Assembly (NCBI GenBank): GCA_910574455.1 | Contig: CAJSYZ010000003.1 | Span: forward strand, 3,781,250 to 3,845,249 | From: Trichaptum fuscoviolaceum | Lineage: Eukaryota; Basidiomycota; Agaricomycetes; Hymenochaetales; Trichaptaceae | Reading direction: 5' to 3' | Length of the DNA stretch: 64,000 nucleotides | Shown: one piece after another, positions 22,847 to 36,309 of the stretch | Numbering within the stretch: position 1 is the stretch's first letter | How the letters are laid out: the number at the start of each line of letters is the position of its first letter | Notes under the pieces: generated by a model | The model's input: the letters and a program-made list of their open reading frames with translations, nothing else | Told to the model about the DNA's origin: nothing | Databases searched by the model: none | Made by a program: the position numbers and the translations under genes

Positions 22847-25529
22847 TTACAGTGCGTAGCCCCACTGAACATTCGCGCTGGATGCTGTACCAGGGCGTGA
22901 AGCAGGACGCTGCTCCACTGATGGGCCACTTCTCAGGCGGTTACTCACAAATACATCAGAATATGTAGGTACCGAAGGAGGAGAGGGAGGTCGTAAATGT
23001 ATTGAGGATGATGTACTACCTGGGAGATCGCAGTCATCTCTACTGGAAGATGTACTTGATCCAGATGAACGCGGACCAGCGCCATTCTTGACGAGCGGAG
23101 GAAATGATGAATTAGGGAGTGGACTTGGAGGTAAGGACTGTGAGGGGAAGAGTGTGGCCTTCGTTGAACGTGAGTAAGATTCGAAAGACATATGCATGGT
23201 TTCGTTAGAACCCGAACGCCGATGTGTCCGTGAAGCCGAAGACTTGTTCGAAGAAGAACGAGGAGGATTGACTAAAAGCCGAAGCATATTCTCCGGTGAA
23301 GGGCGGGATGCGCTTGTGCTCGAGGAGAGCGCCGGCGATGGCAAAAGCCCCATGCGGCTAGGTGCCGCTCCGTATGGACCCTCGTGCGCAGACTTGGCGA
23401 CAAGACGGATGTTTGATGCAGACTTTGATCGGGGAACAGCCGGCTTAGCAAGATGCTGCCAGTTTGGTTGTATCGGTGCAGGCGAGGGTGGAAGACCGGG
23501 ATGCTGCCGAGAGCTAGGCGACCGGCGCCTTGGGATGTAGTACTCCAGCTCGGAAAGTACGTCCTCTCCTGTAGAACATGCATCCGAGGACTCGCTTGAG
23601 GATGGTACACGGATAAGGCCGGACGTGAAGTTGGAGGATTTCAAGGACCCGGAGACGTGTGTAGTGCTATTGAAGTTGCCGTATGGGTCCTGTGAACTTG
23701 ACGAATAACAATCAAGGAGGGTCGATGGTGATGCGCCGCGCCATTGAACATTTGCGTGTGAGTTCGAGAACGGTGTGCTAGGGACGCTCGAGTTTGGACT
23801 AGGCTGGCCAGAATGTTTCGGTCTTGAGCGAGGTGACCGCGACTGGCTTGATGACCTACTAAGGGGAGGCGTCGGCGGAAGGCTTGTAGTTGTCGTATTT
23901 GGGGTTTGTGAAGGTGTGTGAGGTGTCGTACTGATTGGATCGCGAAAATGTGATTGATGAGTAGAAATTGATCCTGAAGAAATATAAGTGTGTGGGGATT
24001 GAGTGCGTTTTGAAGAAGAGAAGTCGACGGTTTGATTAACTTCGGATGCTTGGGTTTCACCACGTGAATGCCGGCCTTCCGGGTCATTTGTTCTCTCCTT
24101 CCCGGATTCGGGCTCGTCAGATTCAACACTAGTTATCGATGACATCGATGAGAACCCAGCCGAAGAGAATCCTAATGAGGACATTGATGAAGTTGTTGCT
24201 TCGAGAGAAGATGTTGTTGTCTGCACCGACCCTCGACCCCGTCCTTGGATGCGACTGCGTCGCTGGAGCATCGTCATGCGTGAAGGCGGAGGGTAAACTG
24301 AAGAGATGGCAGACTTGTCCGATGATTTGCATGGGCTTGCTGTAGAAATCGAGTCGCTCGAATCTGACGGAGAGTGAATAGGTGACATCATCGAGGAAGC
24401 GACTGTCGATACAGTCAACTTCGATGAAGCGGAGGACGTAGGAATATGACAAGGCAGAGGAGGGTGAGACTCAATGGGCCGCCAGTTTTTCCTACTTGCA
24501 TGCAACGACAGATCGGCGCCTTTGCGAACGGTCTTCCTGGAGGAGCCTGAGTCCTGCCGATCGATCTCAGTTGAGTCTCCAAAGATAACATCTTCTGATG
24601 TTTCCTGAAGAAAACTCTCCCAGACGTTATGGAGTTGTGGTAGAGAGCGTTTTGACTGCAGTAAGGTTTTTCGCATACTCGATCGTTTGGGGCGTAAGTC
24701 CTCAAAAGTGGTCGATGGGGTCGGAGTCGATGGTACGCTCACAGTTGTCTTGGATGATGAAGCGCCAGGTGTTTCATAGATAGTGTAAGCAGATGTAGCA
24801 TGCCGGAGAGTTGGACGACTGGTGTCATTCGCAAGTCGAGTAGCTGCAATAGAATGTGCCTTCCTCCGGCGTTCTGCGAACTCCTCACGGGTACCAGAGA
24901 AGCTCTTCCGGCTCTCTCTAGCGCTGGCGGCAGCCGCCACCAGAACGATACTTTCATCGGGAAGCTGTGGGCTAGGAGGCGGGACGGGAGAAAGCTTGGA
25001 CGCATGGCCTCCTGCTCCACGCAAATCGCTATCCCCGGTATCCAGATGACGAGCTTCGATGGACATGGGTCGGACCTTAGACTGGGAGATGACAGACTTA
25101 TGCTTCTACCGGAATATTGTCATACGTCAGTCGCGAAAGTAGACGTGTAACGCACAAAGCATCACTTACCTCTACAATGCGAAGTGGATTAGCTGGTGAT
25201 GGTGTCCTAGTTTCCTGGAGTAGTCTGTGTGAGTTCTCCGACACTGGACTAGCGGAGTTGTATTCTCGAAGTGGAGTAGTGCTGCGGGATCTGGATGGAA
25301 GTGGTGAGGAAGGACAGGAAGACACGAGTGTATGCGGAATAGGTTTCGAGGGTTTAGATGATCTTGGAAAGGTGAATGTGCGCATTGTAGAGTCCGGAGA
25401 CTGGCGAGCACCGAAATCCCATTCTCCGTTATCCGAAGTCCCTGTGCGACTACTACTAGACCCATCCTCCCGAGGTTTGTCCCTTGAGCTCTTGTAGAGG
25501 GCCGTACGCAGATACGAGAAGACGTTCAT
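22847..25529 (-). CDS. Large Ser/Pro-rich, probably disordered protein
   Basis: Two exons, complement(22847-25105, 25170-25529), sum to 2619 nt, or 872 aa. The start MNVFSYLRTALYKSSRDKPR is the only part that looks ordered. The rest is dominated by Ser, Pro, Thr and Arg with SP/TP sites throughout (for example TPSPANPLRIVE and SSPLPSRSRSTTPL), suggesting a multiply phosphorylated scaffold. A possible helical segment is TREEFAERRRKAHSIAATRL. The pentapeptide ANVQW occurs twice, once mid-protein and once at the very C-terminus. I recognise no domain. Comparable disordered proteins in mushrooms include signalling and polarity scaffolds, but that is only analogy. Confidence 0.7.
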
Positions 25530-27060
25530 GATAGTATGTACGCTGTTAGAGAAAAGTTGCAAGGCCTAAAGAGTGCCGGCAAGGATAAAGGGGGCTACGG
25601 CCACCGATGATTGTCTGGGATGTTAGAGGTGTCGCTGTGAGCAAATGCTCATGCAAATATTCGGGGTAATCCCTAAAGTCGAAAGAAAGCCCTGCAGATC
25701 TAAATACCGTCGGGGCGTGAGCGAGACAGGCAGGACCAATTGTCGATCGCTGTATGCGTACGCGAAATAAACAATGTGCTGGGCGCCGCAGCGCGGTGTG
25801 AATGTCGCGTCGAAGAGAGTGGTTAGGCTGGAGAAGCCGGCTACGTGTTCATGAGAGCGCAATGTGCTGAAGGTGGGAGAGAGCCCGATAGTTCTCGTGT
25901 CCCAGTCCACGACAATGGCTCGTCGAGGAAAGGCAGTGACTACAGGCGGGGGCACAGATGCGCATCACCCCCCGACGGGACTTCTGTCCGGTGCTTATAT
26001 CCCCAACGCCCACGGACAGCTCGCTCAGTTGGGAGGTACACTGACGGGTGCCGTATCGACTTCGAATGCCCAGGCTCAGTCGTCGGGAAGCCACGTCCAG
26101 GAGCGGTAAGAAAGGATTCGAAGCAGTTAACGTTTGGCTTTTCGTCAGATATATACTTAGCGGGGAAAACTCGCGGTGTTATTCGAATTGGACGGCTCAT
26201 AAATGGGCCGTTATGCACCGCGAGAGCGAAAAAAAAAGATCTCTCGATGGAGAACAACATCCTGAAAAAAGTCGTTGAGACTTCTTACTTTTGCCCTGCT
26301 TTCTCCTTCAAGTGCTCCGAGGGGGCGTTAATCGGGAGCGTAGTTACATGATAAGGTGTGGGTTTGAATATGCCGCGCAGCCTCCGAGCGCTTCACAACA
26401 GATGTTGATCAAAGTCCGGCAGCGCATTCTTGATTCCCTGCGCCAGTGTTTTTCATAAGGGTGAAATAGACGTGTATGCCCCACATGGATAGACACCGAA
26501 GAACTCGAGCTCGAAACGGGTGCGCACATACCGCACCATGATTGCGGAAATACGACGAAATACCGAATTTTGAGTTCTGCGGTGCTTCTGCGAGCAAACG
26601 GCGACATATAGACCAGATGTTCACATACAGTGTCAACTCAAAGTCAATATGCTCTTGCCGAGAGTGAAGCGAAGATTTCTGGGCATTCAATCTGCCAGGG
26701 AGTGATCAAGGTAGGATGGAAAGGAAGGGCAGTGGTTCCCAGGCAGGTGGGCGTGATCCAGTGGCGCGGAAGTCCCATCGGGCTTCTTCATTTGCGAAGT
26801 TCTCGGGCTCTCCGTGCATTCAGTAACTGTCCCCTTCTCAGGCTCCTGCCGCGGGCATAAGTGTGCCAGGTAAGGGATATTCGCATTGGGTAAAGACTAG
26901 TGATGACAGTGGTAGAAGTACATAGTGAAACAAGAGTGAGCTGGGAAATATAGGCGAGATCAATTAACATTGCGAAAGAACGAGGTGTCCGGTATAGCTA
27001 AAAAATAATGAATATAAAATTTACAAGTCTAGAGGATGCAAAGGAGGCGATAGCATGTGC
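25530..27060. other. Intergenic region with one weak ORF
   Basis: About 1.5 kb between the disordered-protein start and the RNR2 stop. A plus-strand ATG at 25915 opens a frame of 64 codons (MARRGKAVTTGGGTDAH...) followed by a possible donor at 26106. I could not find matching downstream exons. A minus-strand frame at 25623-25955 is equally unsupported. Confidence 0.4.
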
Positions 27061-28651
27061 TCAGAAGTCCTCATCGAGTGTGCTAAGGTACGGCCGTCAG
27101 CATTGTCAATCAACTACGGAAGAACTCCACGAAAACTTACAAGGACTTGCTGGACGACGATGTCTCAGTCTTCTGTGTCGCGCTCACGTTGACACCAGCC
27201 TTTGCGTAATCAGAGACGCGCTTTTCGAAGAAGTTGGTCTTGCCCTGGAGCGAGATCATGTCCATGAAGTCGAACTAAAGGCACAGGCACGGTGCCGTCA
27301 GCTAATGAACTTCATCTATCAGAGGTAAATCACGTACTGGGTTCGAGACTTTATAGTACTTCTCATTGCCTAGAGCAACAAGGAGACGATCGGCAACAAA
27401 CTCGATGTACTGCCGCATAAGCTTCGCGTTCATGCCAATAAGACCAACCGGAAGAGCATCAGTCAAAAACTCCTGCTCAATTGCAACGGCCTCGACAATA
27501 ATCCTCCGAACAGTGTCGGGATGAGGACGGCGCCGGAGGTGGCTGAAAAGCAGGCAAGCGAAGTCGGTGTGCATGCCTTCGTCGCGACTAATGAGTTCGT
27601 TGCTGAAAGTCAGGCCCGGCATAAGTCCACGCTTCTTCAGCCAGAAAATTGACGCGAAGGAACCCGAAAAGAAGATTCCCTCGACGGCAGCAAAAGCAAC
27701 AAGACGCTCGGCGAAGGTCGAAGACCTATCGGAGATCCAGCGGAGAGCCCAATCGGCCTTCTTCTTAATGCATGGAATAGTCTCAATGGCATCAAAGAGA
27801 TGTTCACGTTGAGCGGGGTCCTTAATATAGGTGTCAATCAGGAGTGAGTACGTCTCAGAATGGATGTTCTCCCTATTAAATAATTAGCGTTAGACGGAAG
27901 CTTCAACGCGTGAAAAAGATAATGTCTTACATCATAATCTGGAAGCCATAGAAGCAGCGCGCTTCAGCAGCTTGTACTTCATTGCTGAAGCGCTCAACCA
28001 GATTTTCATTCACAATTCCATCCGACGCAGCGAAGAAGGCAAGTACATGGCTAATGAAGTGGCGTTCATTATCGTTGAGCTTGTTCTGCCAGTCGTGGTA
28101 GTCCTTGGAGAGATCCATCTCTTCCGCAGTCCAGAATGAAGCCTCTGCCTTCTTGTACATCTGCCAGATCTACATTGTCCTAGGATCAACATGGAGTTTG
28201 ACAGTCGGGAGATGCATAACGTACCTCATGGTATTGAATAGGGAAAAGGACAAAGCGACGCTTGGAATCCATGAGGAGAGGTTCTTGGTCTGTGGCACAT
28301 TGCTCGTAAGTTACAAGCCAAAATGCTAGTGATATGAAACGCACCCTCAGGAAGTTCGACGTCACCCACAAATCTCTTCCGTAGCTCAGCGAAGTCCTCC
28401 TCATCAGTCACGCTCTTCGGAGAAAGAGACTGCTCCTTGTCATCGACTAGGAAGGGATCAGATGACTTCTTCGAGGTCTTCGATGGCTTCGTAGGAGTCT
28501 TAAGCTCCATGGCCTCAATAGCCGCGGCAACCTATGCAGGATGCAGGTGAGTATCAACAAATAGAGGTAAGGCGCGTTCATAATAGTTGCGTACCTTCTT
28601 CGAAGGTGTCGAAGTGGGTGCGGTGAAAACGTCGTCAACGGTGGTAGCCAT
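27061..28651 (-). CDS. RNR2: Ribonucleoside-diphosphate reductase small subunit (class Ia R2)
   Basis: Seven exons: complement(27061-27082, 27141-27274, 27338-27872, 27931-28169, 28225-28289, 28345-28531, 28595-28651). They sum to 1239 nt, or 412 aa. The radical/di-iron site is intact: ENIHSETY around residues 184-191 has the E-x-x-H-x-x-x-Y spacing of the iron ligands and radical tyrosine, and DEGMH supplies the second E-x-x-H pair. Other blocks ([29 protein letters not shown]) are typical of R2. With R1 the enzyme reduces NDPs to dNDPs. The C-terminal peptide FTLDEDF, needed to dock on R1, lies almost wholly on a separate 22-nt last exon. Without splicing of that intron, translation ends two nucleotides into it. 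The promoter carries G1/S-type motifs. Confidence 0.96.
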
Positions 28652-28829
28652 TGGAATAGGTGTAGAGGGCGCGTGATACAACGACGACGAAAAGTAGAGA
28701 GCGCGGGTTGCGCTGTTGTGTTGTGAGATGGATGTAGGAGAAGGAGGGAGGTTGGAGGTAGCAGCGGATGCAAGAGACTGTTTTATGTGCAAATTTGTGA
28801 GTGGCTCTTACATAACCCAAACCACCGCG

Positions 28830-28883
28830 TTTCGCGCGTTATTTGCTGCTGATTGGACGACAACGCGACGCGTTTAGCGCGTT
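28830..28883 (-). promoter_or_regulatory. Putative MBF/E2F-type G1/S element cluster upstream of RNR2
   Basis: About 180-230 bp upstream of the RNR2 start lie TTTCGCGC at 28830-28837 (an E2F consensus match), the palindromic MluI box ACGCGT at 28868-28873, further CG-rich GCGCGTT repeats nearby, and an inverted CCAAT (gattgg, 28851-28856). MBF/SBF in fungi drives RNR genes at G1/S through such boxes. The function here is inferred. Confidence 0.5.
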
Positions 28884-29534
28884 AAGTGGTTTGTTCGAAC
28901 CACGTCGTGTTTGCCCACACTAATCACAGCGTGTTTCTGACGTGCAGCTTGTCCGCATTCTTCTGTTGCTTTCTGATCTCGAACGGCCTCGGCTCTCTTA
29001 CCTGCCTTTTGCAGCTCATCCGAGACACGACATTGTTATCGGCCAAGGTGAATGACTCCTCCTCATTCAATTGTTGTATGATCTTATCAGATTGGTGTCT
29101 GGTTATACTCTATAGCCACCACAGAGTGCTTTGTCAAGTTCCAGGACCACCCTTGTCGAGTCATGCAACAAATCTCCAGACATAAGCACACTCTTCAGGA
29201 CAACGATGTCCGGCCATGGCACGCTCACTTCCAAAAGCCTTCAGTCTCTCCCGATCTTTGTATTCGTAGCTGCAAGGGGGCGCGGCTCGTATAAGCTTTT
29301 AGAGGGTACAAATGTGAACGGAATAGTGGAAGTGTCATACGGGTCTGGTCAGTTGAGGACCTAGTTGGATAACTGGGTGCCAGGCTTTTCTCCATCAACA
29401 CCGCAAACGTGAACTCACGAGGCCTTTTCAGCATATTCTGGATACAGATAATGCCTAGGTCCGCAGTGATACGAATAAAGGATCTTATGCGATAATAGGA
29501 CCCAGGTGAGAGGTCCAGTCACCATGCACAGCAC
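28884..29534. other. Intergenic spacer between RNR2 and VMA21
   Basis: About 650 bp between two minus-strand genes. Several short minus-strand frames look mildly gene-like (one charged, coiled-coil-like frame at 28874-29035), but none has a start codon with a consistent splice pattern. Confidence 0.35.
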
Positions 29535-29924
29535 CTATTGATCCTTTTTCGATTCGGGCTTCACTGCCGTTGGTGCTCGTTGTGCATTATCTTCGCGCAC
29601 GGACTGCGCAATGTACAAAACGAGGACTATGTTTGCTGCGAACACCGCCGAAATAGCAGCAAATGTAGAATTGCCTATGGAGCTTCAGACTCCATACGCT
29701 GTGCAGAGACGACCGTAACTTCTCACCGTTCCATAAGAACTTTTGCGTTCCGAAAAACGTTGACACAGGGACGATAGCTAGTGATGCTGCAAAGAGCAAT
29801 AACTTCCCCAGTACACTTCTGCCAAAGCCCTCATGTTATTGCATGCTTTGAAAATTAGCAGAAAGGCAACTCACCCATCAGAAGCCCTCTCGCCAACCTT
29901 GGCAGTTGCTACCTGCCCGCTCAT
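29535..29924 (-). CDS. VMA21: V-ATPase assembly factor VMA21
   Basis: Three exons, complement(29535-29674, 29727-29818, 29875-29924), sum to 282 nt, or 93 aa. The gene is too fragmented for single-frame calling. The protein starts MSGQVATAKVGERASDG. Transmembrane helix 1 is LGKLLLFAASLAIVPVSTFF and is followed by the VMA21 loop FGTQKFLWNGNSTFAAISA. Helix 2 is VFAANIVLVLYIAQSV, ending in REDNAQR and a Lys-rich tail. Two helices joined by a GN-T/S-x-A-A-I-S-A-x-x-A-A-N motif are diagnostic of VMA21, the ER chaperone for assembly of the V-ATPase V0 sector. A C-terminal ER-retrieval-like lysine motif (ESKKDQ) is present. Confidence 0.9.
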
Positions 29925-30100
29925 AACAAGTCTCAGTCTATACCTAGGGTGTTGTACAGCCTTCCTCGGTAATTGGGCGGGTGAATGCAGGAGTTAGAGC
30001 TTGCTACTGGCATCCTCGGGCAGCGACAAACACATGAACCGTGACACCTACGCGCCCGCCGAATGACGTGTTTGTGATATTTGTTAGGCGCCTATGCGTG

Positions 30101-30118
30101 ACTAGTAGTACTACTAGT
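30101..30118. repeat. Perfect 18-bp palindrome
   Basis: The sequence actagtagtactactagt is identical to its reverse complement and is built of repeated tag/cta units. It lies in the VMA21/ALG8 intergenic region. It could be a dimeric protein-binding site or simple-sequence noise. Confidence 0.6.
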
Positions 30119-31153
30119 AGTAAACTGTCACGCGCTTCATAAATTAGACGCTCGAAGCTCAAAGACACTTGCCAGTGGAGTTTTCGCCTATGCGTAACCG
30201 ATGCACACGAATTCTGGACCGTAACTAAAGATTTAAAGCCGGGTCTGTTCTTAGGAACGGCATATTGACATCACTTCGCGAAATAGTGTCTACCATAGTT
30301 AACGATCAACGCAATGTTGCAACTTCTTGACTGTGCATATACATCAGGCTAGTATTCATTCTCTTAGTCCACACATGGACCTTTAAAGGACCACCAGTAT
30401 TGGTCTTGAGATCATTACGAATCCACCATATCTTCCTTAAGTTTTTTCGTAAGGCACCGAGGCGTAGGGCCGTCTTGTATGCGTCTTCTTAGGCGGACTC
30501 AGAAGACCGATGTCATGCGAATGATTGCTTCTTGAAAATTTATCCCCGGTCCTCTTTCTGTGTGCATACGAATGGCGTCTGTACCTTTCACGATAGGTAG
30601 ATGGCTGAGTTGTGCGGACAAACGACATCAAAGATGCAGGTGCCATATTCCACTGGCGCGCGCTATTTGAGTGTTGCATGGAAACGTGAGATCAGGATGA
30701 TAAGGTGAGAACTAAGGGCATCCTTGAAACCCGTCTTGACTGTAGACACCACAGTGAGATTGGTACAGAAGAGCCCCAGTCCATAAGTACAAAACTCACG
30801 GGAGTCGGCATGACGAAAGGGTAAAGTTTTAGTCAACCGGGACTCCCGCTCAAGATATTGCCGATCTACCAATTCTTCGTACAGCCTAGAGCCATGCTGG
30901 GCAGAGATAATATAGAGTACAAAAAGCCTGCCTTCAGATTAACCAGACACAATGAAGGTCGCTGGTGCCTACATAGTAGGGAGCGCCTAGAGTGGCTTAG
31001 TTCGGATTTACAAAGATCAACAGGCACACGTCGAACGTCTTTTGCTAAGCTGTGCGGACAGTTCGGAGAAAGAGTAAGGAAACTAAGCCGATGAGCATTA
31101 AGCGTAATGGGAGAGTTACCTACTGCCAGTGTACTACTGTCTGAGTACCTGTT

Positions 31154-31179
31154 CCCCCCCCCCCTCCCCTTTTTTTTTT
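31154..31179. repeat. Homopolymer C/T tract in the ALG8 promoter
   Basis: Eleven C, one T, four C, then ten T. A pyrimidine-rich tract of this kind about 230 bp upstream of the start codon is common in basidiomycete promoters. It is also a likely site of sequencing length error. Confidence 0.7.
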
Positions 31180-31406
31180 GAAATGAAACGAGGACCTGGA
31201 GTTTCTTGTATGGTGAGATTTACCGTGTTGTGCAAGCATATGAGCCTGGTTTAATCATCTGAGGAATGTGAAAGAAGTTTTGTAGTAGGAGAGCATGAGC
31301 AGAAGCCAAGTGTCGTGAAATGCGAACTTGAACTTGATGTCAGTGTCTAAAAATAGCGTAATCTCTGAACCCTGACAGACTCGGTCGTGAGTTGTCGCAA
31401 ACAACC

Positions 31407-33780
<2,374 letters not shown>

Positions 33781-33837
33781 ACTACAGGAGTCATGCCATT
33801 GCAAAAGTACACTGATTATAATCCAGTCTCAATTCAT

Positions 33838-35670
33838 CTACTTCTTCACAATGTGGACAACTACGAACATCGAAAAGTATTAGTACATTCCAAACCATAA
33901 AACTCGTGTGCGTACCATCCTCATCTTCCAGTAAGTGGTCCAGTCCAACCTTCTGACCTCTGGCATGCTTCGCGCTTGCACCCCAAACTACACAACTACA
34001 TGAAAGATGTGAGTACAACGTAAGCATAGAAGTACTTTCACTGCGTACTATTTCAGTTGCTTCGCGATTTCCTTGTGAATTGCATTACAGAAGTCTTCCA
34101 CCGAACATTTCCCGTGCTTAAGAACCACAGGCTGCGTATAGTCTGGAGCCTGCCCGCGGGGCTTCGTGTATACTCGTACTAGATCCAACTTCTGCCACAT
34201 CATGTCGATAAGCTCATCCACGTTTAGCCATTCTTTAGAAGAGATTGGCACGCTGTTGGGGATTTTATATCTGTAGCAAGAAATTATGAGTATACACGAA
34301 TCATGGAGGTATGAACACACACAGAAGATCTAGTTCCTCGATGGAGATAGCGTCGATCTACGAAATGCGACGATAAGAAATTGCACAGTTATTATCTTCT
34401 ATTTAGAGCATAGAGGCTACCTTATTGAGCACCTGCGTAGAAGAGAAGTAAGAACACGAGAACCAACGATATCAATCAAATTTCTCACATAAATGGCCGG
34501 GATATATACACTGCATGATTCGTGATTCGATATTTAGTGGTCCGCGGTGAAATTGCTGCTAAGAAAACATACCGATTGCCCTCAATAACATCCACAATGT
34601 CATCCACGGTCGCGCCTGGTTCACGGATTGCGACATCAACATTGTTAAGCTTGAATTCACTTAAAATGGCTTTGATTTCGTCTTGGTCTATGTTTGTGAG
34701 TGGGACAGTGTTCGTGATCGCTATTCCGCCCTTATCCTTCTTCCGCACAGTGATGTTAGGAGGTTTCTTGTTCAACCGGATGCCGAACCCTTCTAGTTCA
34801 TTCTCAATGATCTTTTTGTCTTGGAGGGGTTTTAAGACGTCAAGGACTATGAAAATTAAGTTGCATGTTCGTGCAACTAGCAATCCGAAGGACTGGTCAC
34901 TATAAAACCAGAAAAAAATGCAGCTGTATATATCATACCAGCAATAACTGCATAGCCATCAGTTAGGAATGAGCTTTATGCCTTGAACTGGCAACGTACC
35001 CTGTCTTCCACGACCACGACCGTCATTTGCACCCTCGATAATTCCAGCTAAAACAGAGAATGACATTTCATATAAACATGAGTTTTTGCTACACTTACGT
35101 AGGTCAAGAATCTGTATAGGAGCGCCGTGCACCTTAACAGTACCTGGGACTGTTGTCAGCGTTGTGAAGTCAATGGCGGAGACTTCAGAATGTGTCCCAG
35201 TCAGCTTCGACATTAAAGTAGACTGGCGAATCCATGTTAGCAATCCAAGCCTGCACCACGCATTCAACACTCACCTTTCCCACTGAAGGGAAGCCGACGA
35301 ATCCAACAGACGCTACGCCTGTTCTCGCAACATCGAATCCAATGCCTGCGCCTCCTCCTCCCCCACTCTTCGGTTCAATGAGCTCTCGCCGAAGTTTTGC
35401 AAGCTTGGCTTTTAGGAGACCCAGATGGTAGCTTGTCGCCTTATTCTTCTGGGCTAGGTACACAGTTTATGGATGGGCTTAGAATTAAGACGAATTCCCA
35501 GCTCACTTCTCGCCTGAAGTCCATCGTCAGCATCTTATTGTGTGAGAGCGCGAAGATTGTTTGCAATCACCATTTCATCTTCAATTTCCTAACGCATAAA
35601 TGTAATAAGTAGTGACAGACTTCCAAAGGCTATTTGGCCTTCTCACTTTTATCTTCTGTACAGTCGTCAT
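33838..35670 (-). CDS. RBG1: Developmentally regulated GTP-binding protein DRG1 (Rbg1)
   Basis: Fourteen exons: complement(33838-33860, 33916-33995, 34049-34270, 34323-34357, 34421-34432, 34489-34510, 34573-34876, 34939-34947, 35000-35047, 35099-35222, 35275-35453, 35507-35513, 35571-35588, 35647-35670). They sum to 1107 nt, or 368 aa, the usual family length. The start [20 protein letters not shown] and the helical [20 protein letters not shown] are followed by G1 GFPSVGKST, G3 DLPG, G4 NKID and a C-terminal TGS domain with [14 protein letters not shown]1 with its DFRP partner binds translating ribosomes and helps relieve stalls. Five internal exons are 7, 9, 12, 18 and 22 nt. All introns are GT-AG. 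It diverges from KCH1. Confidence 0.96.
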
Positions 35671-36309
35671 CTTGAAAGTTGATTATCCCGATGACTTGTC
35701 CTCCAATGAAAGTGATGGCGAAGGGTGTTCTCCAAGAACAAACGTCGTAAAACGAGGCCCGACAAAGACGTTAATTACAAAAATAGACTTTGACTTCCCA
35801 CGCAACTTCAAAACTACTAGTAGTATTAATCAACTTGAATTAGGAGCTTCACAATAATGACACTGTGCATAAAGTGCAACTACCTCGTTAAGTACAAGCA
35901 TATAAGAAGTTACACGAACGAAGTAACTGATTGTTACTGGCAGAATATGAACATGGATGCCAGTGGTGGTAGGCGAAGAATAATGACTTGAAGCTGCCAG
36001 TGATTGCAACCGTCAAACTGTCAGCCACCAGATGCCAAACAAGTGCAATTAATGAGAGGAAATCCGTTACCCATTTGGCTACGGCGTCCGCATCGCTCTA
36101 ACGCATCTTCCTCGCTTGGTCTCCTTTGCTTCACCTCTTGCTCGTCGTCGGCCAACCCCCTCACGAGGTCTCTTCGACAATCCTTACGCTCATTCGCCGT
36201 TCGTTACAACCCAATCGTTAAACCTGCATCTCATGCTCCTGGCTGGACCGGAACGCTCCTTTGACTAGAGAACCGACACCTCCTTATTCCCTCAACTTCG
36301 TAGCTTGCA
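35671..36309. promoter_or_regulatory. Divergent promoter region DRG1/KCH1
   Basis: 639 bp between two start codons. A plus frame at 36004-36264 has no recognisable features and I leave it out. The region should hold both promoters. Confidence 0.45.

Larger units (their letters stand above)
29925..31406. other. Intergenic region between VMA21 and ALG8
   Basis: About 1.5 kb between divergent genes. I see no supported gene. It contains a perfect 18-bp palindrome at 30101-30118 and a pyrimidine run (C then T homopolymers) at 31154-31179, about 230 bp before the ALG8 start. Confidence 0.4.

Noticed and set aside
25915..26109. Plus-strand ORF of 64 codons (MARRGKAVTTGGG…)
   Set aside because: Has an ATG and a possible donor, but no downstream exon could be found and no family is recognised. 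Mentioned only as part of the intergenic note.
28874..29035. Minus-strand open frame with charged, coiled-coil-like sequence (DELQKAGKRAEAVRDQKA…)
   Set aside because: No ATG in frame, a stop directly upstream, no consistent splice path into it, and it overlaps the RNR2 promoter motif cluster.
36004..36264. 86-codon plus-strand frame between DRG1 and KCH1
   Set aside because: No family resemblance and it lies in a short divergent promoter region.
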